Of a stretch of 64,000 nucleotides of DNA, positions 45,346 through 53,499 are shown piece by piece. Origin of the DNA: an uncultured Candidatus Melainabacteria bacterium (GTDB lineage: Bacteria; Cyanobacteriota; Vampirovibrionia; Gastranaerophilales; Gastranaerophilaceae). Positions within the stretch are counted from its first letter, which is position 1; the number at the start of each line of letters is the position of its first letter. Both the position numbers and the translations under genes were made by a program. Under the pieces are notes generated by a model, which saw only the letters and a list, made by a program, of their open reading frames with translations, did no database searches and had not been told where the DNA came from. The stretch is taken from assembly GCA_934757275.1 (NCBI GenBank), contig CAKVLN010000006.1, forward strand, positions 1 through 64,000, in the 5' to 3' direction.

Positions 45346-46317
45346 TTATTCTCCTTTATATTTTTTTAAAATTTTATCCGCAATTTGCTCTGATTTTAAA
45401 CCATATTTTTCAAGTAAATATTGATATTCACCTGCTTTTTCATATTTATCCAAAACACCAATAATTAAGTGTTGAGGTTTTTCTTGTTCTTGTGTCAAAA
45501 CTTCACTAACAGCACTACCTAAACCACCAATAACAGAATGTTCTTCTACTGTTACTATTAATTTTGCACTATAGCATTCTTTTATTGCTTTAATATCTAA
45601 CGGTTTAATCGTGTGCATATTTATAACTTTTGTACTAATTCCATTTTCTTCTAAAATCTTAGCTGTTTTCAACGAATTATAAACCATAGTACCAGTTGCA
45701 ATAATTGCAACATCAGAACCTTCTTTTAGTGTAATAGCTTTTCCTATTTCAAAGTCATAATCTTCTTTATAAACCATTGGATTATTCATCCAACCTGATA
45801 ATCTTATATATGTTGGTCTATTATCCTTAGCTACAGCAATTAAAGATTTAGCAGTTTCTGCACAATCAGCAGGTGATAAAATCACAATATTTGGAATACC
45901 TCTTAACAAAGCAACATCTTCTATACTCATGTGAGTTGCTCCATAAACCCCAATTGCAAGTCCTGAACTTAAACCAACAATTTTAATATTTTGGTTCATG
46001 TATCCCATATTTATTTTTATTTGGTCAAGACATCTAGTTGTAGAAAAAGTTGCTTGAGCTGTTACAAAAGGAGTAAAACCTTCTTTTGCTAAACCAGAAG
46101 CAACACCAATCATATTTTGTTCTGCGATACCAACATTAAAATATTTTTCAGGGAATTTATCTCTAAAATATTCCAATCCTGCAGGAGAACATTGGTCGGC
46201 AGGAATAACAAGGACTTTATCATTAATTTCAGGTAATTCTAATGCGACTTGTCCAAAAGTTCTGTGTGAACCTAATAACGAATATGTTCTTAATGTTTGT
46301 CTATCAAAATTTATCAT
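45346..46317 (-). CDS. Transketolase-like C-terminal subunit
   Basis: 323 residues carrying the pyrimidine-binding and C-terminal domains of transketolase (GIAEQNMIGVASGLAKEGFTP, with the catalytic Glu in IAEQ; GATHMSIEDVALLRGIPN; VTVEEHSVIGGLGSAV). Its partner with the diphosphate-binding domain is the next gene upstream, overlapping by four bases. Together they form a ThDP enzyme that moves a two-carbon ketol group. Split transketolases are common in secondary and glycan pathways; a second, full-length enzyme would serve central metabolism. Confidence 0.92.
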   Translation of the reverse strand: MINFDRQTLRTYSLLGSHRTFGQVALELPEINDKVLVIPADQCSPAGLEYFRDKFPEKYFNVGIAEQNMIGVASGLAKEGFTPFVTAQATFSTTRCLDQIKINMGYMNQNIKIVGLSSGLAIGVYGATHMSIEDVALLRGIPNIVILSPADCAETAKSLIAVAKDNRPTYIRLSGWMNNPMVYKEDYDFEIGKAITLKEGSDVAIIATGTMVYNSLKTAKILEENGISTKVINMHTIKPLDIKAIKECYSAKLIVTVEEHSVIGGLGSAVSEVLTQEQEKPQHLIIGVLDKYEKAGEYQYLLEKYGLKSEQIADKILKKYKGE

Positions 46318-47141
46318 AGAACCTCTAATTCTTTACATGCTTGTTCGTATTGGTCTTTAGATAATACTCCAATATGCCAATTATATTTATTTTCAATAAA
46401 AGAAACACCTTTTCCTTTAATTGTTTCAGCAATAACAACGTGAGGAGATTTTTGTTTTTGTCTGACATCACTTAAAACGTCATAAATTTCTTCAACATTA
46501 TGACCATTTTTTATTCTTGAAACATCCCAACCAAAACTTTTAAACTTATTTTCTAATGAAATTAAGTTCATAATGGTATTAATTTCTCCATCTAATTGTA
46601 AATGATTTCTATCAATAATTAAGATTAAATTATCTAAATTATAGTGGTGAGCTGACATAGCCGCTTCCCAAATAGAACCTTCATCACATTCACCATCACC
46701 CATCATAACAACAACTTTTGACTCTTTATTATTTTTTAATTTTAAAGCAATCGCAGAACCGACGCCTAAAGATAGACCATGTCCAAGGCTACCTGTTGAG
46801 AATTCAATACCTTTTTCTAAATTCATCAATGGGTGTGTTGCGTATAAAGTGCCGTCTTTTTTAAAAGTTGCAATTTCTTCATCAGACAAAATGCCTACTC
46901 TATGCATTATAGCGTACATAGCCATCGCCCCATGTCCTTTACTTAAAATAAATCTATCTCTATTTTCATCTTGCATATTTGTTTTATTGTATATTAAGAA
47001 GTCATTATACAATACAGTAATTAATTCGACCATAGATAAAGACCCACCAATATGCGTGCCAGATGTTCCAATAGCATAGGTCATATCTACGATATCTTTT
47101 CTTATTTGTTTTGCTAAATTTTTAGTTAATGATAAATCCAT
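46314..47141 (-). CDS. Transketolase-like N-terminal subunit
   Basis: About 275 residues with the diphosphate-binding domain. The ThDP motif starts GDGECDEGSIWEAAMSAHHY and ends DRNHLQLDG; THPLMN and GSLGHGLSLGVG are further transketolase segments. The start is placed at the ATG at 47141, because GGGGGA lies about ten bases before it and family sequence begins directly after; the earlier in-frame ATG would overlap the SDR gene by about 55 bases. Pairs with the C subunit downstream. Confidence 0.92.
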   Translation of the reverse strand: MDLSLTKNLAKQIRKDIVDMTYAIGTSGTHIGGSLSMVELITVLYNDFLIYNKTNMQDENRDRFILSKGHGAMAMYAIMHRVGILSDEEIATFKKDGTLYATHPLMNLEKGIEFSTGSLGHGLSLGVGSAIALKLKNNKESKVVVMMGDGECDEGSIWEAAMSAHHYNLDNLILIIDRNHLQLDGEINTIMNLISLENKFKSFGWDVSRIKNGHNVEEIYDVLSDVRQKQKSPHVVIAETIKGKGVSFIENKYNWHIGVLSKDQYEQACKELEVL

Positions 47142-47142
47142 A

Positions 47143-47883
47143 TTATAACAATCCCCCATCAACTCTAATAATTTGTCCATTAATGAATGACGCATCATCA
47201 GAAGCTAAAAATCTTACAACTTTTGCCACTTCTTCTGGTTCACAAAAACGTTGCATAATTGTTCTATCTTCAAAATATTTTTTTTCATCGTCATTCAAAT
47301 TTTTCATCATATCTGTATTTACAAGACCTAAGGCTACAGCATTAAATTTAATATTAAATCTGCCATATTCAGCAGCTAAATTTTTAGTAGCATGCATTAA
47401 TGATAATTTTGAAGTAGAATAAGGAATTTGCCCTTCTGATGTTATTAATCCTGTTACCGAACCAATATTTATAACATTTCCGTAATTTTGACGAGTCATT
47501 TTTCGCAAAATCAATTGAATAACTTCTAATTGTGCAAAATAATTTATATCAAAAATTTCTTTAATTTTAGATATTGGAGTTTGAGAAAACATTGAAACAT
47601 GAGCAACTCCCGCACAATTAACCAATATATCAATTGGTGATTTAGAAACAATTAGAGGTTTTAAAGCTGATTTCATTTCCTCTGAATTTGTAAGTTCAAA
47701 ATAAACAGGTTGAACCTCGACATCATATTTATTTTTTAAATTTTCAAGATTATTTAAAAAATCAGGAGTTTCTTTTCTGGCATGAGCAATAATATTTGCG
47801 CCATTTTTAGCAAATTCTTCTGCTATTGCTTTGCCTATTCCTCTATTTGAACCTGTTATTAATGCTGTTTTATTCTTTAACAT
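47143..47883 (-). CDS. SDR oxidoreductase, FabG-like
   Basis: 246 residues of short-chain dehydrogenase. GSNRGIGKAIAEEF binds the nucleotide, VNCAGVAHVS is the NAG-type motif, and the catalytic Ser-Tyr-Lys are in NIGSVTG and YSTSKLS. The C-terminal GQIIRVDGG is typical of 3-oxoacyl-ACP reductases. Its place directly after the FabZ-like gene suggests it reduces a beta-ketoacyl group on ACP, but sugar or ketol reduction is possible. Confidence 0.88.
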   Translation of the reverse strand: MLKNKTALITGSNRGIGKAIAEEFAKNGANIIAHARKETPDFLNNLENLKNKYDVEVQPVYFELTNSEEMKSALKPLIVSKSPIDILVNCAGVAHVSMFSQTPISKIKEIFDINYFAQLEVIQLILRKMTRQNYGNVINIGSVTGLITSEGQIPYSTSKLSLMHATKNLAAEYGRFNIKFNAVALGLVNTDMMKNLNDDEKKYFEDRTIMQRFCEPEEVAKVVRFLASDDASFINGQIIRVDGGLL

Positions 47884-47886
47884 TTT

Positions 47887-48375
47887 TTATTTATCCTTTT
47901 TAGGTGAAAAACTATTTAATATATCTGGCATAACCATTTGAAATTCAGCTATGGAATGAACATTTTTTTCATTATACTTATTGAATGTATAAGTACAAGC
48001 CTTTGACTGAATAATTCCTCGTCGAAATTTTACAATCTCAGCTTCAATATACAATCTATCCCCAGGTACAACTGGTGTATATATCTCTATATCATTATAT
48101 TTTTTTACTACTATATGAGTACTATTTAATTCTTCCTTTTGTGATTGAATTATTAATCCTGCCAATTGAGTCATACATTCTAATTGAAATGCTGCAGGCA
48201 CTATTGGTTTATTTGGCAAGTGAACAGGGAAAAACCATTCATTATTAGTAAAATTTTTATAGCCTTTCGCAAATTTTTTATCAATTATTTCTGCTTTATC
48301 TACAAAAATATAAGGAATTCTATCTTCTATATAATCATATATATTGCTATAATCTATAATAAATTTTTCTGACAT
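47887..48375 (-). CDS. FabZ-like hotdog dehydratase
   Basis: 162 residues with the FabZ pattern RIPYIFVDKAEII, then EWFFPVHLPNKPIVPAAFQLE and CMTQLAGL. The active-site His (VHLP) and the Glu of the central helix (QLE) are conserved; the usual PG after PIxP is replaced by PAA. It would dehydrate a 3-hydroxyacyl-ACP in the dedicated acyl pathway. It precedes the FabG-like gene by three bases, a ketoreductase/dehydratase pair. Confidence 0.85.
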   Translation of the reverse strand: MSEKFIIDYSNIYDYIEDRIPYIFVDKAEIIDKKFAKGYKNFTNNEWFFPVHLPNKPIVPAAFQLECMTQLAGLIIQSQKEELNSTHIVVKKYNDIEIYTPVVPGDRLYIEAEIVKFRRGIIQSKACTYTFNKYNEKNVHSIAEFQMVMPDILNSFSPKKDK

Positions 48376-48376
48376 G

Positions 48377-49414
48377 TTATTCCTTTATGTAATCATCATC
48401 AGTAAAAACTGATTTAGCGTCGTAATAATTAAAAACGGATTTATCTTCACTCATAAATCGTTCTCGTATTTCATTGTTGTGTGCACTTATACAAACTGGA
48501 CTATAATTTCCAAAGAATTTTATACTAAAACCATAATCTAATATATCTTTAAATGGTTGTTCATAAATATTACCTAATTTTACTGGAATATATGAGCAAG
48601 GGAAAACATCTCCTAATGGTGAAATATACGTTCTATTTACACACCAACATCCTGTAATTTTTTCTTTTTTAGGATCATACATATCCCAAGTATCAAAATA
48701 ACAATTATAATTTTTTCTTATATAGTTAAGCCTTTCAATATCTTTTGCATCCATTATATTATCTTTAAATGAACCATAAGGCATAGCCATCAAGAAGTAA
48801 ATAGAATAATCATGTTTTTTTGAATAATCTAATAATTGTTGTAAATCATCAGAAAAAGCATTATGATGACCATAAATAATATTAGGCCACGCTGCCATAC
48901 CTGCATTTTTTGAATATTCTAATGCTTTTAATGCGTGCTCGTGAGCATGTGGAACATGACGTTCTTTATCATGAAACTCAGCATCCATTGTAGAAATACT
49001 TACTGCAACACAATCCAATCCTACATTAGCTAATTCATTTGCATATTCTTGCGTTAATAAAAACCCATTTGTAACTAATATCATTTGAAATCGTTCTGGT
49101 TTAAATGCTTTTATTAATTTAATCAATTCTTTTTTATTTATAGTAAGTTCGCCACCCTGTAAAACAATTTCCCAAATTCCAAGCTCATGAGCTTGATCAG
49201 CTAATTCTTCAATTTTTTCAATTGGTAATGTAATTTTTGCGTGTTCATTATCCATTTCTGTTGAATAACAAAAATCACATTTGAAATTACAGGTATTATT
49301 GTAATTTATAGCTATTGAACGTGGAGTTTTTCCAATTTTATTCCCATTCTTTCGAACATTACGTATAAATTTGTGAATTTTATCTAATACTATTGGTTTA
49401 TTTATTAATGTCAT
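48377..49414 (-). CDS. Radical SAM protein with SPASM-like tail
   Basis: About 345 residues. The cluster motif CNFKCDFC (CxxxCxxC) near residue 42 binds the 4Fe-4S cluster and S-adenosylmethionine. The C-terminal part has cysteines in GCWCVNR, FPCSYIPVKLGNI and SPVC, a SPASM-like arrangement for an auxiliary cluster. The ATG at 49414 is preferred to the TTG six bases earlier from the position of an AAGGA site. Radical SAM enzymes in sugar loci perform dehydration, epimerisation or C-C chemistry; substrate unknown. It lies between KASIII and FabZ-like genes. Confidence 0.85.
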   Translation of the reverse strand: MTLINKPIVLDKIHKFIRNVRKNGNKIGKTPRSIAINYNNTCNFKCDFCYSTEMDNEHAKITLPIEKIEELADQAHELGIWEIVLQGGELTINKKELIKLIKAFKPERFQMILVTNGFLLTQEYANELANVGLDCVAVSISTMDAEFHDKERHVPHAHEHALKALEYSKNAGMAAWPNIIYGHHNAFSDDLQQLLDYSKKHDYSIYFLMAMPYGSFKDNIMDAKDIERLNYIRKNYNCYFDTWDMYDPKKEKITGCWCVNRTYISPLGDVFPCSYIPVKLGNIYEQPFKDILDYGFSIKFFGNYSPVCISAHNNEIRERFMSEDKSVFNYYDAKSVFTDDDYIKE

Positions 49415-49449
49415 TTTCAAAAATCCTTATCTTTTTTTATTAAACTTAT

Positions 49450-50589
49450 CTATTGAACTTCACCTTTGTAATATTTTATCCAATAATCTATTTGTTCTTG
49501 TCTGGTTAAAGGAGGTTCTGTTGGAATATATACACTTATACCAGAATTTTTAAATTTTGACAAATTGATTATTGCAAATGCATAAGATAAACCTGTACCA
49601 AAACTTGAAAACAGAACATCTTTTACTTTTTCATCTTTTAGTACATCACAAACATTTGTTGCTATTGAAACTCCACCACAATTAGCATATTTTCTAAAAG
49701 TATCTGTTGAATATTTTTCCTTAGGAACACCTGCATGTTTCATTATTGTATTAACAATTTGTTTATTTGCTTGATGATTTACAAAAAATTCAATATCATC
49801 AATTGTTTTACCTGAATAATTTAAAAGATTTTTTATTCCCCAAGGTCCTATTTCAGCTGTATATTTAAAAACTTCAAAACCTTGCATTATATCTTCCCAC
49901 AAATGCCAAACATCACCTCTGTCATTTGTAATTTTTAAATTTACTATATCTTCTTTAATTGGCAACAATGAACCCCCCGCAGGAGCAATTAATTTTTTCC
50001 AATCTTTACCTCTTGAACCAGTTAAAAAATAAGAAAAATTATTTTCTTCATCAAATTCTAAATAAGTTGCAACAGCAGCATCACCTAATAAAATAGCTAT
50101 GTTTCTATTTTCTACATTTGTATGCCTACTTGCAATATCACCATTAACTAAAATACAATTTTTTATAGCTTTTGATTCTATTAAAGAAAATATATTCCAT
50201 AAGGAATATACATAGCTAGAACAAGAAATGCCAGTTATATCAAAACAAGAGCAAGTTTCAGATAAATCCAATCTTCCATGTAAAATACACGATGTCGCAG
50301 GATACTTATAATCTAAACTTGTAGAACTAACAACAATTGCGTCAATATTATTTTTATCAATATTATTATCGTTTATCAGTTTTAATATAGCAGCTTCACA
50401 CATATCCGTATTACTTACGCCGTCATCAGCAACGTGTCTTGTGCCAAGACCGAGAATTTTTTTATTTCGTTCTAATAATTTAGGATCGTTATTATAAAAT
50501 TCAATCTCATCATCAATATTTATAACTTTTTCTGGCACAACTCCGGCTATTGCAGATATTTTTACATGTGAAAATTTGCTAAAACCCAT
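49450..50589 (-). CDS. 3-oxoacyl-ACP synthase III-like enzyme (KASIII) 1
   Basis: 379 residues of FabH-like thiolase fold. The catalytic triad is complete: C123 in TGISCSSYVYSL, His in FVNHQANKQIV, and Asn in YANCGGVSIAT. A C-terminal extension of about 35 residues after the usual FabH end contains TRQEQIDYWIKYYKG; a very similar tail is on the second KASIII in this operon, so both belong to one specialised subfamily. It would condense a starter with malonyl-ACP, or transfer an acyl group. It overlaps the NeuD-like gene by one base. Confidence 0.9.
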   Translation of the reverse strand: MGFSKFSHVKISAIAGVVPEKVINIDDEIEFYNNDPKLLERNKKILGLGTRHVADDGVSNTDMCEAAILKLINDNNIDKNNIDAIVVSSTSLDYKYPATSCILHGRLDLSETCSCFDITGISCSSYVYSLWNIFSLIESKAIKNCILVNGDIASRHTNVENRNIAILLGDAAVATYLEFDEENNFSYFLTGSRGKDWKKLIAPAGGSLLPIKEDIVNLKITNDRGDVWHLWEDIMQGFEVFKYTAEIGPWGIKNLLNYSGKTIDDIEFFVNHQANKQIVNTIMKHAGVPKEKYSTDTFRKYANCGGVSIATNVCDVLKDEKVKDVLFSSFGTGLSYAFAIINLSKFKNSGISVYIPTEPPLTRQEQIDYWIKYYKGEVQ

Positions 50590-51236
50590 TATTCAACTTC
50601 TCCTATTTTTAATGCAGGATTTCCTTGCATATAGCAATTATTCTTACACCCCTTATATACTGCGCTCAAAGGAGCTATATCATTATTATTTCCAACCTTA
50701 GAATTTGGTAATAATATAACATTTGCACCTGTTTTATTATTATTGCCTATTTTTACATTTCCTAAGATTTGAGAACGAGGTCCAAAGAAATTGAAGTCAC
50801 CAATTTCGCAATCATGACCTACGATTATATCACAATTGAAAACATTACCAATCCCTACATTTATATTTACAGAAGATAAAAAAGGGTAGACAAAAATATT
50901 TGCTTCGCCATATTCAAAGCTTTGAGATAAATAAACTCCTCTGCAAATTAAAGTATAAAATTTTGCATTCATCAATTTCAAATCTTCATAGATTTTTCTT
51001 CTAAGTTTTGGATATCCTGCACCAATAATACAGTATTCGTCATCTTTAAATTTGTGTTCTGAAACTTCGCCAAGATATAAATGTTGATAAGTCTTATAAT
51101 CAACAGCATGTCCATAGCCACCATGACCTAAAAAGCCCCCAAATATAACCTCTTTGCCATATTCTTCAAGTTTAATAAGACTGTCATAACATTCTCTGGC
51201 AAATCCATTACCACCTACAATAAAGATTTTTTTCAT
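50589..51236 (-). CDS. NeuD/PglD-like left-handed beta-helix acyltransferase
   Basis: 215 residues. The N-terminal half is a Rossmann-like nucleotide-sugar domain (IFIVGGNGFARECYDSL), the C-terminal half a hexapeptide-repeat beta helix (about 110-205) with the catalytic His in DIIVGHDCEIGDF. Relatives acetylate sialic-acid precursors or 4-amino-4,6-dideoxy sugars. With an aminotransferase, ACPs and KASIII enzymes in the same operon, N- or O-acylation of the amino sugar is the likely job; whether the donor is acetyl-CoA or an acyl-ACP is open. Confidence 0.87.
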   Translation of the reverse strand: MKKIFIVGGNGFARECYDSLIKLEEYGKEVIFGGFLGHGGYGHAVDYKTYQHLYLGEVSEHKFKDDEYCIIGAGYPKLRRKIYEDLKLMNAKFYTLICRGVYLSQSFEYGEANIFVYPFLSSVNINVGIGNVFNCDIIVGHDCEIGDFNFFGPRSQILGNVKIGNNNKTGANVILLPNSKVGNNNDIAPLSAVYKGCKNNCYMQGNPALKIGEVE

Positions 51237-51994
51237 TAAAGAACTCCTCCACTGTCAATAACGTAGTTTTGTCCTGATATGAATTTTGCCTTATCTGATA
51301 ACAAATATACAATCATATTAGCAACATCATTTGGGTTCCCCCAACCAAAGGGATAAAGACCTGATTCAATATCGGCTTTGTTGGCATCTAAATCTTCAAG
51401 CGGTATCGTCATTGGTGTTTTTATCATTGATGGCAATACCGCATTTATACGTACGCCATTTTGTTGAGTCAATTCCCTTGATAAAGCTTTTACTGATGCT
51501 GATAATGCTGCTTTTGAAGCACCATAAACCGATTGCCCTTTTGTGTTAAGTATTGCATCAATTGACGAAATTGTAACAATAGATGTGCCTAAACCAACAT
51601 TATTTCTTTTGTCGCCAATGCTCTTTATCATCATTATTGGTGCAAAATAATTTATATCAAAAATATTTGTAAGATATTCATAAGTAACTGTACGAAGTGG
51701 ATTTACTGCTGATACCCCAGCACAATATGCCATACCTGAGAATTTACCGTATTTTTCTTTTAAAGATTTTACATACTTTGGCAAACCTTCTATATCTTCG
51801 GTTAAATCCTTTTGTTCTAAAAACATATTCTCAGGATATTTACATTTAGTCTTCATTGCCTCTAAACGTTCTTGATTTCTACCAATGCCAACAACCGTTG
51901 CGCCAAGTTCGTTTAACAAAATTGCAGTAGCTTCTCCAATACCTGATGAAGCACCTGTAACGATATAAATTTGCTCTTTATTAAAGTTAATCAT
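51236..51994 (-). CDS. SDR oxidoreductase 2
   Basis: 252 residues of classical SDR type: GASSGIGEATAILLNELGA, AYCAGVSAVNP, Ser in TISSIDAIL, YGASKAALSASVK with the Tyr/Lys pair, and GQNYVIDSGG. It differs from the FabG-like enzyme at 47143 and lies between ACP 2 and the NeuD-like gene. It may act as ketoreductase for ACP 2-bound chains. Its start is two bases from the end of the ACP gene. Confidence 0.87.
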   Translation of the reverse strand: MINFNKEQIYIVTGASSGIGEATAILLNELGATVVGIGRNQERLEAMKTKCKYPENMFLEQKDLTEDIEGLPKYVKSLKEKYGKFSGMAYCAGVSAVNPLRTVTYEYLTNIFDINYFAPIMMIKSIGDKRNNVGLGTSIVTISSIDAILNTKGQSVYGASKAALSASVKALSRELTQQNGVRINAVLPSMIKTPMTIPLEDLDANKADIESGLYPFGWGNPNDVANMIVYLLSDKAKFISGQNYVIDSGGVL

Positions 51995-51996
51995 TA

Positions 51997-52215
51997 TTAT
52001 AATCCTGCTTTTCTAGCGATATCTCCAATAGTTGTCATGTTTTTGTAGTCAGCCATATTGGTTTTAACTCCAAAGTTCTTGTCTAAAAATGCCATAGTTG
52101 ACATAATTGACAATGAATCCCATTCTTCTAAATCTTCTAAAACAGTGTCCATTGTGATTTCGTCTTCTGTTTGTAATACTTCTACCATTTCTTCTAAAAA
52201 TTGTTCTTTATTCAT
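51997..52215 (-). CDS. Acyl carrier protein 2
   Basis: 72 residues with the phosphopantetheine Ser in EEWDSLSIMSTM (S34) and the usual acidic helices. It overlaps the KASIII 2 gene by one base, so these two are a natural pair. It differs clearly from ACP 1, so the operon keeps two carriers, perhaps for two different acyl intermediates. Confidence 0.92.
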   Translation of the reverse strand: MNKEQFLEEMVEVLQTEDEITMDTVLEDLEEWDSLSIMSTMAFLDKNFGVKTNMADYKNMTTIGDIARKAGL

Positions 52216-53375
52216 TATTCTTCTCCTTTTATTTTATTTCTCCAGTAGTTAATATATTCATCTCTTGATAAAACGTAAGACGGTTTATTAAAAGTTTTTA
52301 TCTCATTAATTTTAGTTTCTGATAAATCCAGAATTGAAGCTATTGAAACTAATCCGTTTCCAAATGCGCAACAACAAGTTTTAGCCATATCTGTTTCTTT
52401 CGGTAACATTGCTAATGTAGTTGGAATTGAACACATAGTATTATTTCCATAAGTTTCAAACGCCGAATACGGAACTTTTTCAATAGGAAATCCTGAAGCG
52501 CTACCAACGGTTTGGACAATTTGCTTGTTTGCTTGGTGTAAGCATAAATAAGGAACATCATCTGGTGTTAAATTATTATATTCTAATATTTGTTTAATAG
52601 TTTTAGGAGCGTAATTCATTGTAAAATCGAAAACTGCGACTCCGTCCATATATCCACCCATCAAAGGAACTTCCATACCTGTTGGCATAACAATTTTTTC
52701 TTTGCGAAGTTTATTTATTAATTCATAATCTTCGTCAGAAGGGGTATATCTAAATCGAGTTCCTGAAAATGGACCGATAATAGCTTCAAAACCATTACTA
52801 ACTGTTTCAACGCAGTATGATGATTTTACTTCTTTCTCTGTATATTCTAATAATGTTGCACTTCCTCCATCGCCAAATATTGGTGCTGCGTTTCTGTTAG
52901 AAGGATCTACACCAACTGACGGTGTATCACCATTTAACAATAAAACTTTTTTAAATGCACCCGATTGAATCATTTGCGAAACCATAAATAATCCAAATAC
53001 CCAACCAACACAACCTTGATTTATATCTGTTGCAATACAATCTTTTGACAAACCTAATTTATCGTGTATAAAATATGCCGTTGACGGACTCATTACATCT
53101 GGTTGTTGAACAACAAAAACAAGTGCATCTATAGAATTTTTATCAATATTATTGTCTTTAATTAAGTTCAAGGCTGCATCATAAGCCAAATCTGCTGCGG
53201 TTGTCGTATCATCAGCAACTCTTCTTTTATAAAAACCAACCATTTTACGCATTCTATCAATCTTTTTTACTGAATTATTATAATATTCGGCTTCGTCATA
53301 AATGTTAATTTCTTTTTCAGGAACTACCACACACATATTGGATATTTTTACATTTTTAAATTTAAATAATTTCAT
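52215..53375 (-). CDS. 3-oxoacyl-ACP synthase III-like enzyme (KASIII) 2
   Basis: 386 residues. The triad is complete: C122 in DINQGCVGWVFGL, His in CLHQANKQIV, Asn in TYGNNTMCSIP. It carries the same kind of C-terminal extension as KASIII 1 (LSRDEYINYWRNKIKG). N-terminal segments of the two are similar (VVPEKEINI and VVPEKVINI), so they arose by duplication and may act in succession or as a heteromer. Adjacent to ACP 2. Confidence 0.9.
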   Translation of the reverse strand: MKLFKFKNVKISNMCVVVPEKEINIYDEAEYYNNSVKKIDRMRKMVGFYKRRVADDTTTAADLAYDAALNLIKDNNIDKNSIDALVFVVQQPDVMSPSTAYFIHDKLGLSKDCIATDINQGCVGWVFGLFMVSQMIQSGAFKKVLLLNGDTPSVGVDPSNRNAAPIFGDGGSATLLEYTEKEVKSSYCVETVSNGFEAIIGPFSGTRFRYTPSDEDYELINKLRKEKIVMPTGMEVPLMGGYMDGVAVFDFTMNYAPKTIKQILEYNNLTPDDVPYLCLHQANKQIVQTVGSASGFPIEKVPYSAFETYGNNTMCSIPTTLAMLPKETDMAKTCCCAFGNGLVSIASILDLSETKINEIKTFNKPSYVLSRDEYINYWRNKIKGEE

Positions 53376-53499
53376 TTTAAATTCCCATATTTTCTTTCGT
53401 ATCTTTTTACTAAATCATCTTAAAATCTTTTTAAACTTGATGATTGGTAAATTTATAAATTTTGCTATAAATTTGTTTATTATATTTTCATATTACTCA

